Positions 8,366 to 17,722 are shown, counted from the first letter of the stretch. The stretch is 64,000 nt of DNA from Anaerocolumna sp. MB42-C2 (GCF_030913705.1 NZ_CP133190.1:5233501-5297500), one strand, 5' to 3'. Made by a program: numbers and translations. Notes: a model not told the origin generated them from the letters alone.

Positions 8366-9670
8366 ATGAAAGAACCTAAGTTTAGAATTACACGCTTACT
8401 AATATTAATGGGGTTATGTTGTACACTGCTGGCAGGAAGTATATTGACAACAAGTCCGGTAGCAGAGGCCGCTACAAAAAAAGCAGCTGTAAGTTCATCT
8501 CAAATGACAATACCAATCGGTAAATTAGACGACAAAGTTTATTGGAACACCTCTTCCTGGGAATTAAGCAATGCACAGAAACTTACTGTAAAAAATGCAG
8601 TAAAGGGAGCAACGTATCAGTTTACATCCAGCAATTCCAAAGTTGTTACCATCAGTAAAACCGGCGGTTACTTAACAGGTGTTAAGGCCGGAAGTGCAAC
8701 AATTACCTGTACACAGACTTATAAAGGTAAAAAAACTACTGTTGGTAAATGTAAAGTTACTGTTAAAAGTGCTGCTTTAACGGTAAGTGATTACGGCAAT
8801 GAATTCCCGGTGGGAAGTAATGGATTTGACCTTTATGATTATTACGCTTCATATGATTCCTTGTTTAGCGTAACATATCGTAATCCCAAAGCATCTTATG
8901 TTTTGACTTCCGACAATGATAATTTTTCTATAAAAGAAGTAAAAAATGATGCTTCAATAGCAAAAAAAGTTACGGATAATGCAGAGTATCAATCGATCCT
9001 TAAGGATTTTATCGGCAGCCGTTATTTTTACGGATATGAGTTCACAGCGAAAAAAGCAGGCACTTATACTGTAACTGTAAAAGAGACCTATAATAAGAAA
9101 ACAAGAACTCTGGGAAGTTTTAAAGTAGTAATCAAAGACACCGGTATTTCCTTAGCACAACAAGAGTTACTCTTAGGTAATAGCATGAATGTAATGAACT
9201 TACTTAATTACGCGAAAGAAAATACACAGTATTACTTTGAAATAAAAGATTATGATAAAACGAATCCTGAGAATAATGTATTAGGTTTAAGCCAGGACGG
9301 AAACGATTTATATTTATTTGCTAATAAAGTCGGCACTGCAGAAGTTACAGTCAAAGAAGGTTCAGAACAGGGAGCTGTAATAGGAACTATTACTTTTAAA
9401 GTTACAGAGGCTCCCTGCCAAAGCATTACACCGGAATCAAAGGAATATACAACCTATGTAGGCGGTGATTTCTATATTTATTATGAGTTAGAGCCATGGG
9501 AAACGACAGATCAAGTTACCATTGAATCTGATAACCCTGATGTTTTAAAGGTTGAATATAATCAGGAAATGAAAAGTTACGTATACACACCACTAAAAGC
9601 CGGAGAAGCGAACGTTACGATCAAGTGCGGAAGCCAATCAGCAACATGCAAGGTTGTAGTGGAGGAGTAA
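8366..9670 (+). CDS. Secreted bacterial Ig-like (Big2) domain protein
   Basis: 434 residues from ATG 8366, preceded by GAGGGA at suitable spacing. A signal peptide (hydrophobic ILMGLCCTLLAGSILTT, cleavage near VAEA-A) is followed by Big2-like beta-sandwich repeats. The first, at about residues 35-130, contains YQFTSSNSKVVTISKTGG and LTGVKAGSATITC. The last, at about 350-434, contains VTIESDNPDVLKV and LKAGEANVTIKCG. The middle section is related but diverged. It has no LPXTG motif, SLH domain or enzyme domain, so it is probably released or loosely wall-bound. It stands alone with its own promoter and terminator. Function unknown beyond likely adhesion or surface structure. Confidence 0.8.
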   Translation: MKEPKFRITRLLILMGLCCTLLAGSILTTSPVAEAATKKAAVSSSQMTIPIGKLDDKVYWNTSSWELSNAQKLTVKNAVKGATYQFTSSNSKVVTISKTGGYLTGVKAGSATITCTQTYKGKKTTVGKCKVTVKSAALTVSDYGNEFPVGSNGFDLYDYYASYDSLFSVTYRNPKASYVLTSDNDNFSIKEVKNDASIAKKVTDNAEYQSILKDFIGSRYFYGYEFTAKKAGTYTVTVKETYNKKTRTLGSFKVVIKDTGISLAQQELLLGNSMNVMNLLNYAKENTQYYFEIKDYDKTNPENNVLGLSQDGNDLYLFANKVGTAEVTVKEGSEQGAVIGTITFKVTEAPCQSITPESKEYTTYVGGDFYIYYELEPWETTDQVTIESDNPDVLKVEYNQEMKSYVYTPLKAGEANVTIKCGSQSATCKVVVEE

Positions 9671-9705
9671 TTGGCATTCTGTTTATAAAATGAAACTATT
9701 AATTT

Positions 9706-9746
9706 AAACAGCTATCTTAGACTTAAGGTCTGGGATAGCTGTTTTT
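9706..9746 (+). terminator. Rho-independent terminator
   Basis: AAACAGCTATC (9706-9716) pairs with GATAGCTGTTT (9734-9744), with a small inner AGAC/GTCT stem in the loop and a T-run to 9746. It terminates the Big2-domain gene. Confidence 0.9.
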
Positions 9747-9852
9747 GTATGAGAAGATATCCACCAAGCAGATACTTTTCACTACCCCTGCAAAAAACAG
9801 CAGTTCGCGAACAATAACAAGCTTCGCAATGCACACATAACGCGAAGACAAC

Positions 9853-9934
9853 GTTTTGGCGCTGTAATTCTCCAGTTTTTGGTGACAATTCACTCACAAA
9901 AAACACGTCGCGTTTATTGCATGTGAACAGTAAC
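9853..9934 (+). repeat. Dispersed noncoding repeat A, copy 1
   Basis: This ~82-base segment matches 45630-45708 in the same orientation. Shared blocks include TTTGGCGC, GTGACAAT, CACTCACAAAAA and GAACAGTAA in the same order with small gaps. Neither copy encodes protein. The DNA just upstream (about 9785-9850), including the 10-base palindrome GTTCGCGAAC and a CTTCGC/GCGAAG hairpin, may belong to the same element. Confidence 0.75.
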
Positions 9935-9972
9935 ACCAAGCACTGTACAAAAAGATTTAATAAATTAATATA

Positions 9973-10001
9973 TTGATAGGTACAGAAAATATTGATATAA
10001 T
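9973..10001 (+). promoter_or_regulatory. Promoter of the Fe-S aldo/keto reductase gene
   Basis: TTGATA (9973-9978) and TATAAT (9996-10001) are 17 bases apart. This implies a 5' leader of about 185 bases. A second candidate, TTAACA (10135-10140) with TATAAT (10159-10164) at 18 bases, lies closer to the gene. Confidence 0.65.
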
Positions 10002-10007
10002 ATAGAT

Positions 10008-10191
10008 AAATATCCAAATATTCACATATGTTTGTGATAACAATTTAATGAGATAAAGATTTGGGTGTAAGAGTCTGCTGAGGGCATAATTTTGTAAGAA
10101 TAGATATATTCCCACAGAACATGGAGTTAGACTTTTAACACCCTAATTCTATATTACCTATAATAGTAGTTATGAAGAAAGGGGAAGATGT
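10008..10191 (+). promoter_or_regulatory. Long structured 5' leader, class unknown
   Basis: A closing stem can form between GGGTGTAAGAGTCT (10063-10076) and AGACTTTTAACACCC (10129-10143) with one bulge. It encloses about 52 bases that contain a further GGGC...TTCCC pairing. I could not match it to a known riboswitch class. It may be a regulatory RNA, or an inverted-repeat operator around the second promoter. Confidence 0.4.
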
Positions 10192-11334
10192 ATGAGGTAC
10201 AGGCAGTTGGGAAAAACGGGGCTTAATGTCAGTGAAATCGGACTTGGAGCAGAATGGTTAGAACGTCATAATGCTGCAGACGTAAAAGCAGTGATTGAGC
10301 GCAGTGAGGCAAATGGGATTAACATCCTGGATTGTTGGATGTCAGAGCCAAAGGTACGCACCAATATAGGAGAGGCAATTGCCGGACATCGGGAAAAATG
10401 GATTATACAGGGACATATTGGTTCAACCTGGCAGAATGGACAGTATGTACGTACACGTGAACTGGAAAAAGTAAAAGAGGCTTTCGGGGATTTGTTAAGC
10501 CGTCTTAAGACAGATTATATTGACCTTGGTATGATTCATTTTGTTGATGAAGTGGCAGAGTTTAATAAAATCATAAACGGAGATTTTATACAATATGTTA
10601 AAAGTTTAAAACAGGATGGAACCATTCGTCATATCGGGTTAAGTACCCACAATCCGGATGTCGCAAAACTGGCTGCATTAAGCGGTCAGATTGAAATGCT
10701 CTTATTCAGCCTTAATCCTGCATTCGATATGCTTCCTGCAAGTGAGGATATTAATGATCTTTTTCAGGAACACTATATGGAGAATCTGAAAGGAATTGCA
10801 CCGGAACGGGAAGAACTTTATCAGATCTGTGAGCGTGAAAATGTGGGAATCACTGTAATGAAAGGTTATGCCGGCGGAAGATTATTCAGTGCTGAAAATT
10901 CCCCTTTCGGAGTTGCGTTAACACCGATTCAATGTCTTCACTATGCATTGACACGTCCCGCAGTGGCAGCTGTTATGGCAGGGTGTGGTACACCGGAAGA
11001 AGTAGATGCTGCTGTCGCATATGAAACTGCCTCAGAAGAGGAAAAGGATTACGCCTCTGTACTTGCTAATGCCCCTTATCATGCATATGCCGGTCAATGC
11101 ACTTATTGCGGTCATTGTGCACCGTGCCCGTCATACATAGATATAGCGATGGTTAATAAGCTGTATGATCTAGCCGTAATGCAGGAAGAAATCCCGGCTA
11201 CTGTAAGGGCTCACTATATCGGTCTCTCGGCAAATGCATCCCATTGCATCAGCTGCAGAGCCTGTGAGAAACGCTGTCCATTTGGAGTACCAATATCAGA
11301 ACGTATGGTGAAAGCCGCCGGATTATTTGCCTGA
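10192..11334 (+). CDS. Aldo/keto reductase fused to a C-terminal ferredoxin-like 4Fe-4S domain
   Basis: 380 residues. Residues 1-290 form an aldo/keto reductase TIM barrel, opening MRYRQLGKTGLNVSEIGLG and containing LKTDYIDLGMIHFVDE and IRHIGLSTHNP. The C-terminus has two cysteine clusters, CTYCGHCAPCP (about 304-314) and CISCRACEKRCPFG (about 350-363), consistent with 4Fe-4S binding as in the COG1453 group of predicted oxidoreductases. Where classical members have the catalytic Tyr and Lys, this protein reads DCWMSEP and IIQGHIG, so the usual tetrad appears incomplete. The His before VDE is present. Substrate unknown. It is monocistronic, behind its own promoter and leader. GAAAGGGGAAG precedes the ATG. 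Confidence 0.88.
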   Translation: MRYRQLGKTGLNVSEIGLGAEWLERHNAADVKAVIERSEANGINILDCWMSEPKVRTNIGEAIAGHREKWIIQGHIGSTWQNGQYVRTRELEKVKEAFGDLLSRLKTDYIDLGMIHFVDEVAEFNKIINGDFIQYVKSLKQDGTIRHIGLSTHNPDVAKLAALSGQIEMLLFSLNPAFDMLPASEDINDLFQEHYMENLKGIAPEREELYQICERENVGITVMKGYAGGRLFSAENSPFGVALTPIQCLHYALTRPAVAAVMAGCGTPEEVDAAVAYETASEEEKDYASVLANAPYHAYAGQCTYCGHCAPCPSYIDIAMVNKLYDLAVMQEEIPATVRAHYIGLSANASHCISCRACEKRCPFGVPISERMVKAAGLFA

Positions 11335-11434
11335 ATATGTTGATATATTTAATTTTCTTTTACATTGTTTTTACCTGGTATCCTCAATAATATGATATAA
11401 TAACAATATAAATTATAGTTTAAGGTTAAAAATA

Positions 11435-11479
11435 CTCATAGATTAGACTATGTTTTAGCTATTTAAAACATAGTATGAG
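11435..11479. terminator. Hairpin between the reductase and transporter genes
   Basis: CTATGTTTT (11448-11456) pairs with AAAACATAG (11465-11473), extended by CTCATA (11435-11440) with TATGAG (11474-11479) across an asymmetric bulge. CTTTTG follows. It may terminate the upstream gene or act in the leader of the transporter operon. A TATAAT at 11396-11401 lies upstream without a clear -35. Confidence 0.5.
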
Positions 11480-11517
11480 CTTTTGATCCTCAAATTATCA
11501 TATAGGAGCATACACCC

Positions 11518-12768
11518 ATGAAGTTAAGCAGAGAAGAAAGATCTTGGATATTAGTTGATTGCGGCAATTCGGCATATTCTATGGCCGTTACCACAGCGTT
11601 GCTGCCGATTATATTTGGTATGTTTGATAATGTAAAAAGCAGTATGGATCTCGGTTATTTTAATTCAATAGCAAGTATTTTGGTAGCAATTCTAAGCCCT
11701 ATTTTGGGTGCAATTGCTGATTATAAGGACAAGAAGAAACGCTTTTTTATATTCTTTACTGCATTAGGTGTATTTACAACGGCTGCTCTTGCAGCGGTAT
11801 CTCCGTCCAGCGGACAATGGCAGCTATTGGTCCTTTTCTTTGTTTTGTCAGCAATTGGGTTTGCAGGGTCTAATATTTTCTACGATGCATTTTTAGTGGA
11901 TATAACCAGTGATGAGAGGATGGATAAGGTTTCATCAAGCGGTTTTGCTTTCGGATATATATCCAGTGTCATTCCTTTTGGTATAAGTCTTGCTTTGATA
12001 TACCTGATGGGAATGGACAAAGCAATCGGATATCAGATTGGATTTATTATTACAGCTCTTTGGTGGGGACTTCTTACTATACCTATGATAAGGAACGTGA
12101 AACAGAGACATTATATTGAACCGGAACCCCGTCCTGTTATTAACAGCTTTAAGCGGCTGGCTGATACTTTTAAGAATATCAGACAGCATAAAATTGTATT
12201 TATTTTTCTGGGAGCATATTTTTTCTATATTGATGGGGTGGATACGATCATTAAAATGGTGGTACCCTATGCCACTTCCGTTTTAGGCGGTGAAACCCTC
12301 GGTACCTTTACTTTGCTTGGAATCTTACTGATTATTCAGATAATTGCGTTTCCCTGTGCGATTCTCTATGGTAATCTTGCAAAAAGGTATACAACCAGAA
12401 GTATGATTATTGTAGGCATTGTTACTTATATTATTTCTTGTATAGCTGCTTATTTTATATCCTCCGTGTGGCATATCTTCATCCTGGGTGCTATGATTGG
12501 TTCGGCCCAGGGAGGAATTCAGGCCCTCAGCAGATCGTATTATGCTAAGATCGTTCCTAAGGAAAAAGCCAATGAGTTTTTTGGATTTTATAATATCTTC
12601 GGTAAATTTTCAGCCATTGTAGGACCTACGGTAATGTCTTTGACCGCAACAATTTCCGGCAATGCCAGATTAAGTATTTTAGGAATTATTCCTTTGTTTA
12701 TTATTGGATTTCTAATTTTTATTATTCTGCCAAAGGAGCAGAGGTCAAGTACTGAGAGTTTGGGGTGA
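11518..12768 (+). CDS. MFS transporter, UMF1/Atg22-like family
   Basis: 416 residues with about 12 membrane segments. The opening SWILVDCGNSAYSMAVTTALLP is characteristic of the UMF1 (Atg22/BtlA-like) group, as is the AQGGIQALSRSYYAKIVP loop between helices 10 and 11. Some members have been suggested to move sugars or amino acids; the substrate here is unknown. The next gene starts nine bases downstream, so the pair is an operon and the transporter may export or import the product or substrate of that phosphodiesterase (inference). Confidence 0.85.
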   Translation: MKLSREERSWILVDCGNSAYSMAVTTALLPIIFGMFDNVKSSMDLGYFNSIASILVAILSPILGAIADYKDKKKRFFIFFTALGVFTTAALAAVSPSSGQWQLLVLFFVLSAIGFAGSNIFYDAFLVDITSDERMDKVSSSGFAFGYISSVIPFGISLALIYLMGMDKAIGYQIGFIITALWWGLLTIPMIRNVKQRHYIEPEPRPVINSFKRLADTFKNIRQHKIVFIFLGAYFFYIDGVDTIIKMVVPYATSVLGGETLGTFTLLGILLIIQIIAFPCAILYGNLAKRYTTRSMIIVGIVTYIISCIAAYFISSVWHIFILGAMIGSAQGGIQALSRSYYAKIVPKEKANEFFGFYNIFGKFSAIVGPTVMSLTATISGNARLSILGIIPLFIIGFLIFIILPKEQRSSTESLG

Positions 12769-12777
12769 GAAAGGAAT

Positions 12778-14073
12778 ATGGAGACAGGAAAAGCTAAATA
12801 TCTGATGGTTATCTCTTATGATGCATTTTCGGAAGATAACTGGGAAAAGGCAAGCAAACTGCCAAATCTTTTAAAATTAATCAAAAATGGTGCTTACACC
12901 ACAAAATTAAAAAGCGTCTATCCTACCTTAACTTATGTGGTACACACTACTATGGTAACAGGTGTATATCCGGATAAACATGGAATATACCATAATAATC
13001 CCATCCAACCTTTTGTAAGAGAACAAGAACAGAACTGGTTTTGGTTTAAAAAGGATATTAAAGTGCCGGCGATTTATGATGTATTACAGAAGTATCATAT
13101 GAAATCAGCCGGAATTCTTTGGCCGGTAACGGGCAAAGCTGCTATTTCTTATAATATTCCGGAGATAAGAGCCATCAAACAGGAAAACCAGGCACTGAAA
13201 ATATTAAGAAACGGCAGTCCGCTATATAGTATAAGAATGGAGAAGAAATTCGGCCGTTTAAGAAAAGGGATAAAGCAGCCCAATCTGGATAACTTTACGA
13301 CTATGTGTGCAATGGATACTATAAAAAGAGAAAAACCAAATCTGCTGCTGGTACATCTGATTGATTTGGATGATACAAAACATGAATACGGTACGGACAG
13401 TCCCGAAATCGAGAAAGTACTGATCAGGATGGACAAAAGGCTGGGGGACATCTTAAAGGCAGCAGAGGAAGCTGGAATTAAGAAGGATACGGTTTTTCTG
13501 ATAGTGGGTGATCATGGTCAGATTAATGTGAGATATAAGATAAAGCTTAATTATTTACTAAAAGAGAATGGACTTATCTATGAAGAGAACGGGCAGATGA
13601 AATGGAGAGCTTATATCCAGAATGCGGGCGGTGCGGCTTATCTGTTTCTAAAAGATAAGGATATTGAGGCGGAACAGCTTGCACTTAAGGTTCTTAAAGA
13701 TGCTATAACGGATGAAAGTTACGGAATAGAGAGGTTGTATACCGGTAAGGAACTGGCTGCCTTTCATGTGGAGCCCTCAATTAAATACATGCTGGAAGCT
13801 AAGGCAGGTTTTTGCTTTGATGACAGTCTTAAGGGTCCGGTTATCACTGATCTTAAAGCAGAAGGGGTAAAGTATGCAACGCATGGGTTTTCTCCGGATA
13901 AGCCAGGCTATAAATGTAACCTGGTTATATCAGGAGATTGTATAAAAAATGAATTTCAGTTAGGAGAAATTCAGATGGTCGACCTTGCGCCTACCATGGC
14001 AAATATCCTGGGGATCCATTTTGCTGACTGTGACGGCAGGTCATTAAATGAGATTTTTCAACCAAAGGGGTGA
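12778..14073 (+). CDS. Alkaline-phosphatase-superfamily phosphodiesterase (NPP type)
   Basis: 431 residues without signal peptide or membrane segment, so cytoplasmic. Family features are an N-terminal metal Asp (VISYDAF), the nucleophile region YPTLTYVVHTTMVTGVYPDKH, metal ligands in HLIDLDDTKHEYG, GDHGQ, and a C-terminal THGFSPDKPGYKC. These fit the type I phosphodiesterase/nucleotide pyrophosphatase family, which uses two Zn ions and a Thr or Ser nucleophile. GAAAGG lies just before the start. It probably cleaves a phosphodiester or pyrophosphate linked to the co-encoded transporter; the substrate is unknown. Confidence 0.85.
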   Translation: METGKAKYLMVISYDAFSEDNWEKASKLPNLLKLIKNGAYTTKLKSVYPTLTYVVHTTMVTGVYPDKHGIYHNNPIQPFVREQEQNWFWFKKDIKVPAIYDVLQKYHMKSAGILWPVTGKAAISYNIPEIRAIKQENQALKILRNGSPLYSIRMEKKFGRLRKGIKQPNLDNFTTMCAMDTIKREKPNLLLVHLIDLDDTKHEYGTDSPEIEKVLIRMDKRLGDILKAAEEAGIKKDTVFLIVGDHGQINVRYKIKLNYLLKENGLIYEENGQMKWRAYIQNAGGAAYLFLKDKDIEAEQLALKVLKDAITDESYGIERLYTGKELAAFHVEPSIKYMLEAKAGFCFDDSLKGPVITDLKAEGVKYATHGFSPDKPGYKCNLVISGDCIKNEFQLGEIQMVDLAPTMANILGIHFADCDGRSLNEIFQPKG

Positions 14074-14081
14074 TTGCTCTA

Positions 14082-14122
14082 ATCCTATTATGAGTTCATA
14101 TTGTCATGATTTGAAATAGGAT
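14082..14122. terminator. Inverted repeat between convergent genes
   Basis: ATCCTATT (14082-14089) pairs with AATAGGAT (14115-14122). It sits between the convergent phosphodiesterase and YesN genes and could end transcription from either side, although no strong T-run follows. Confidence 0.4.
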
Positions 14123-14200
14123 AGTATATTTGGCTGTACCATATGACAGGTATGAACAGTATATTAGGTATTTTAGAATAGCATTTCCTGTCAGATTTAC

Positions 14201-15709
14201 TTAATGGGAATGAAAAATGCGGTATTCTTTGGCACTGCAGCCTGAGATTTTATTAAAATAAGAAGAAAAGTATTTATAATTTTTATACCCGACTTTCTCC
14301 GCAATTTCATAATATTTTAAGTTGGTCTGGCAGATTAATTGCTGTGCTTTTGAAATTCTGAGCTTATGGACATATTCTTTAAAGGAACAGCCTGTTTCCC
14401 CTTTAAAGATGCGGCTTAAATAACCTGCCGAAAGATAAACGACTTTTGCAACATCCTCCAGGTATAAATCTTCGGTATAATGCCCGTTGATATACTGGAG
14501 GGCAGCATTGATCTGGGTGTTGGTAAAGGAAGCATCAGAGGAGGGAATTGCAAGGCTTGCAATCAAATCTATAATTTCTCCCGGAGTCTCAAGTTCATCT
14601 ATTAATTCATTTATCTTGAGTATGTCTATATCTTCATCCGAAATTGCACTAATTAATACAACCAGACGGCGTATGGAATCAATAAATAACTGACGGGATA
14701 CCTTTCTTTTGGCCATATAGGAGTAGTATTCAGCCAGGGCAGTATTGATGGAGGATATGTTCTGGGTTATAATATGGGCAATCAGACCGCTTTCCAGGGA
14801 ATAAGTATTAACAGCAGATTCGGTAACAAACTTATCAGCCGGTGACAGCAGAGTATATAAGGTTTCCGAATTCCAGAAACAATGATCGAGAGCCTGTACC
14901 ATAATCTGATAGATTACCGGAAAATCTTCATAGGAGGAAATCTGGTTCATTACTACAATACAATTTCCGAAAGTTAAGGGCAGGATTCCGGGCAGTAATT
15001 CATCCATTTCCTTTTTGGCTATGGGATGGATCTGAGTCTTTAATATAATAATAGCCAGTTGGTCCTGAATAAAAAATGCAAAAGGCTGATAATCCTGAAA
15101 GCTGTGTATAAAACTGCCGATCGCCAGTTTTTCATTGTCATAGTTGCATTTTATGAGTACCAGGGAAAAGGAATCTCCCGTGATATCGAGTTCAATTTTT
15201 TCAGCTTTATTTAAAAAGTCTGATAAAGATATTTGCTTCAATATATATCTGGATAACAAAGTAGCCTTAATGAGATGGCGGTTTTCATCGTAAATGTTTT
15301 TTAATTGTTCTATTTTTTCGTGCTGCTTTTGTTCTACTTCAATTTCTTTTTTTACATTTAAAACGGTTTCCAGAATCTTTTGGCTGTCCGCACTTTTTAA
15401 CAAAAAGGCACTTACTTTTACATCAATAGCACCGGTTAAATTTTCTGTATTTCCATAGGCGGTTAAGATAATAACCTTTATTTCGGGCATGAGTGTGCCA
15501 AGTTCGCTTGCCAGTTTAAGACCGTTCATAACAGGCATCTGGATATCGGCTAATACAATATCCGGTTTCAGGCGGACGGCTATCTTGAGCGCTTCTTCTC
15601 CATTGGAAGCTTCCGCAATGATTTCCATGCCGTAATCTTCCCAGGGAATGGTGTAGCGCATACCCTGGCGGATATAATCCTCATCATCCACAATTAGTAT
15701 TTTTATCAT
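14201..15709 (-). CDS. YesN-type response regulator (REC + AraC HTH)
   Basis: 502 residues from ATG 15709. GGAGG precedes it by about ten bases, and the protein then begins MIKILIVDDEDYIRQGM as usual; an upstream in-frame ATG at 15748 is less likely. The N-terminal receiver domain has the phospho-acceptor Asp in KPDIVLADIQMPVMNG. A long variable middle follows, then a C-terminal AraC domain with two HTHs (EDLYLEDVAKVVYLSAGYLS and YYEIAEKVGYKNYKYFSSYF). Its start overlaps the end of the YesM-type kinase gene by 26 bases, so the two form one operon. The pair is divergent from the beta-mannoside operon at 17723 and probably activates it. Confidence 0.92.
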   Translation of the reverse strand: MIKILIVDDEDYIRQGMRYTIPWEDYGMEIIAEASNGEEALKIAVRLKPDIVLADIQMPVMNGLKLASELGTLMPEIKVIILTAYGNTENLTGAIDVKVSAFLLKSADSQKILETVLNVKKEIEVEQKQHEKIEQLKNIYDENRHLIKATLLSRYILKQISLSDFLNKAEKIELDITGDSFSLVLIKCNYDNEKLAIGSFIHSFQDYQPFAFFIQDQLAIIILKTQIHPIAKKEMDELLPGILPLTFGNCIVVMNQISSYEDFPVIYQIMVQALDHCFWNSETLYTLLSPADKFVTESAVNTYSLESGLIAHIITQNISSINTALAEYYSYMAKRKVSRQLFIDSIRRLVVLISAISDEDIDILKINELIDELETPGEIIDLIASLAIPSSDASFTNTQINAALQYINGHYTEDLYLEDVAKVVYLSAGYLSRIFKGETGCSFKEYVHKLRISKAQQLICQTNLKYYEIAEKVGYKNYKYFSSYFNKISGCSAKEYRIFHSH

Positions 15710-17417
15710 AATGAATGGCCTCCTTTGGCTGAACGATTTTGAAAACACTGAATTCTGCTTCTCTATAACAGGTTAATGAATAGTTATCTCCGTATTTTAA
15801 TTTAATTCGCTCATTAATATTTCTGAGTGCAAAACCTTTCATACTTTTATCCGCAGCATTTAAAATATTACCGATTTCTTCTTCATTGATGGGTTCTCCA
15901 TCATTTGACACTTCGTAATAAATAGTATCCTCCTGTTCGTAAATGCTTATTTTGACGGTACCCTTAAGACAATTGGAAAGACCGTGAACCAATGCATTTT
16001 CCACAAGCGGCTGCAACAGGAAACTAAGTACATATTCATGTGTGATTTCCTCCGCACATTGCTGTTCGAAAGTCACCTTTTTGCCGTACCGGATCTTTTG
16101 AATATTGATATAACAGGACAGATGTTCTAATTCCTGTGACAGCAGTATTTTATCATTGGTCTTAGGTGCCAGTGTCAGGCGCATCATACGTGACATATTC
16201 GATACCATGATGCTGACATTTTCGTTATCCCCCATTCGGGACATCCAATAAATGGTGTCCAGGGTGTTATATAGAAAATGGGGGTTGATCTGATTCTGCA
16301 GAATATCCAGTTGGGACTGTTTTAACTTAAGTTCCCCCATATAAACTTCAGTGTATAAGAAATTCAGGCGTTCAGCCATGTTATTAAAATGTTCGGCCAT
16401 AACGGAAATTTCATCCGAACCTTTAACGGGATAACGTACGGTAAAATCTTCATTCGAAATGGATTTCATATAATAACCAAACCGTTCCAGGGGAGTCGTA
16501 ATAATTTTGGAAAAGGCTATGGAAAGCAGCAGGGAAAAGATTAATACGATAATAAAAATGATTGCCATATTTAAATAAAAGCTATGTTTCACCGCAGACA
16601 GTACTTCCGGTTTTGTTATACTGTAGATAATGAATTCGGTTCTGCCCAATGGATATGCGGAGACAATGTGGCCGCCAATAATCGTACTGCCTTTTTTAGA
16701 GGTCGCAAGTTTTGTTAACTGGTGATAGGTAAGGGCAGTCCTTTGATTTTCCAAATAATTATTATTGTCCGACCGGATGATGTAACGGTTGTCTTTGGTA
16801 ATGATAAAATAGGAGGTCTGATTGTCCTGTTGGTTTTGCAGGATACTGGACTGTATCTTATTACAGCTTATGGAAAGTTTTACATATCCTACATGCTGTG
16901 AGATGTTACTGGGGTTTTTTAAGAGGCGGGTTAAATACAGGTATCCGTTTTTTAAACCGCTTTTGGAATAATCCCAATAGGGTGAACCATTCAGTCTCCC
17001 GGCTTCTTTCATATCCGATGACGTCAGTTTGGTATTTATGTTCGTTCTGAGAGAATCCTGTTCCATGTTGGTAATACTTACCCCGTGTATTCCTGTGGAA
17101 TAACCGTATGGCATGGAAAGGAGGATATCTCCGGCATTTTTTTTAATCTTTTTATAATTGGAGGATTGTATAGAAGCTGTTAAAAATGCTTTAAAGTTCT
17201 GTTCCATCAACGGATAGATGGACAGATCAAGCGCACTGCCTAATATAACATCGATATTTTTGCCAACCTCTCTGATATTTGCAGCATAGATCGTTGTCAT
17301 ATCTTCCTGTGTACTCTTAATAAAGATATTGCTTACGATCATATATATGATTAAGATAGGAAGTGTAACCAGGCAAATAAAAAACAGGATAATTTTTTTC
17401 TGCATCGATAGTTTCAT
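15684..17417 (-). CDS. YesM-type sensor histidine kinase
   Basis: 577 residues: membrane segment near 9-30, extracytoplasmic Cache-type sensor to about residue 280, second membrane segment (AIIFIIVLIFSLLLSIAFS), and HAMP (TTPLERFGYYMKSI...GSDEISVMAEHFNNMAERL). A His-kinase domain follows with LQNQINPHFLYNTLDTIYWM (phospho-His in NPHF) and an N-box LQPLVENALVHG. The glycine box reads VSNDGEPI, a common variant in this family. It likely senses an extracellular mannoside, perhaps with a binding protein, and phosphorylates the YesN regulator encoded next. CTCCTT in the upstream strand gives a ribosome site for the ATG at 17417. Confidence 0.92.
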   Translation of the reverse strand: MKLSMQKKIILFFICLVTLPILIIYMIVSNIFIKSTQEDMTTIYAANIREVGKNIDVILGSALDLSIYPLMEQNFKAFLTASIQSSNYKKIKKNAGDILLSMPYGYSTGIHGVSITNMEQDSLRTNINTKLTSSDMKEAGRLNGSPYWDYSKSGLKNGYLYLTRLLKNPSNISQHVGYVKLSISCNKIQSSILQNQQDNQTSYFIITKDNRYIIRSDNNNYLENQRTALTYHQLTKLATSKKGSTIIGGHIVSAYPLGRTEFIIYSITKPEVLSAVKHSFYLNMAIIFIIVLIFSLLLSIAFSKIITTPLERFGYYMKSISNEDFTVRYPVKGSDEISVMAEHFNNMAERLNFLYTEVYMGELKLKQSQLDILQNQINPHFLYNTLDTIYWMSRMGDNENVSIMVSNMSRMMRLTLAPKTNDKILLSQELEHLSCYINIQKIRYGKKVTFEQQCAEEITHEYVLSFLLQPLVENALVHGLSNCLKGTVKISIYEQEDTIYYEVSNDGEPINEEEIGNILNAADKSMKGFALRNINERIKLKYGDNYSLTCYREAEFSVFKIVQPKEAIHYDKNTNCG

Positions 17418-17722
17418 AAGTATTGAATTACCGCTCCTTATTGTGAGATGGCTGACTTATGTGTAGATTTATTTATAGATTTATGTTTAAATTTTATCAT
17501 CTGCAAATGGGGGTGTCAATGAATTAGAACCGGAAAGAAAAATATGACATTATCTTGGGATATAGGTAAAGAATATGGGATATTTTAATGGTGAAAACAG
17601 CCGGAAAAACAGCAGTAAAACTAATAAGTCATTTTATGAGGATAAGAATAGCAGGTTTCGTGGTTTTTTCTTTTATCCTTACAGGTTAAAATAAGTTATC
17701 AAATCAAACGGAGGTATTGGAT
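17418..17722. promoter_or_regulatory. Divergent regulatory region upstream of the beta-mannoside operon
   Basis: This 305-base AT-rich region separates the kinase gene from the binding-protein gene. AGGATAAGAA (about 17640) and TTCTTTTATCCTT (about 17669) form an imperfect hairpin. TAAAAT near 17686 could be a -10 but has no good -35, as expected for a promoter activated by a YesN regulator. No gene is seen in it. Confidence 0.4.

Noticed and set aside
9712..10017. 101-codon minus-strand frame
   Set aside because: It covers a terminator, repeat A and a promoter; its composition is that of AT-rich noncoding DNA and it has no homology I recognise.
11518..14073. Transporter-phosphodiesterase pair as a teichoic acid or LTA synthase locus
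   Set aside because: The phosphodiesterase has no membrane anchor or LtaS-type features, and the transporter is of the UMF1 group, not a lipid flippase.
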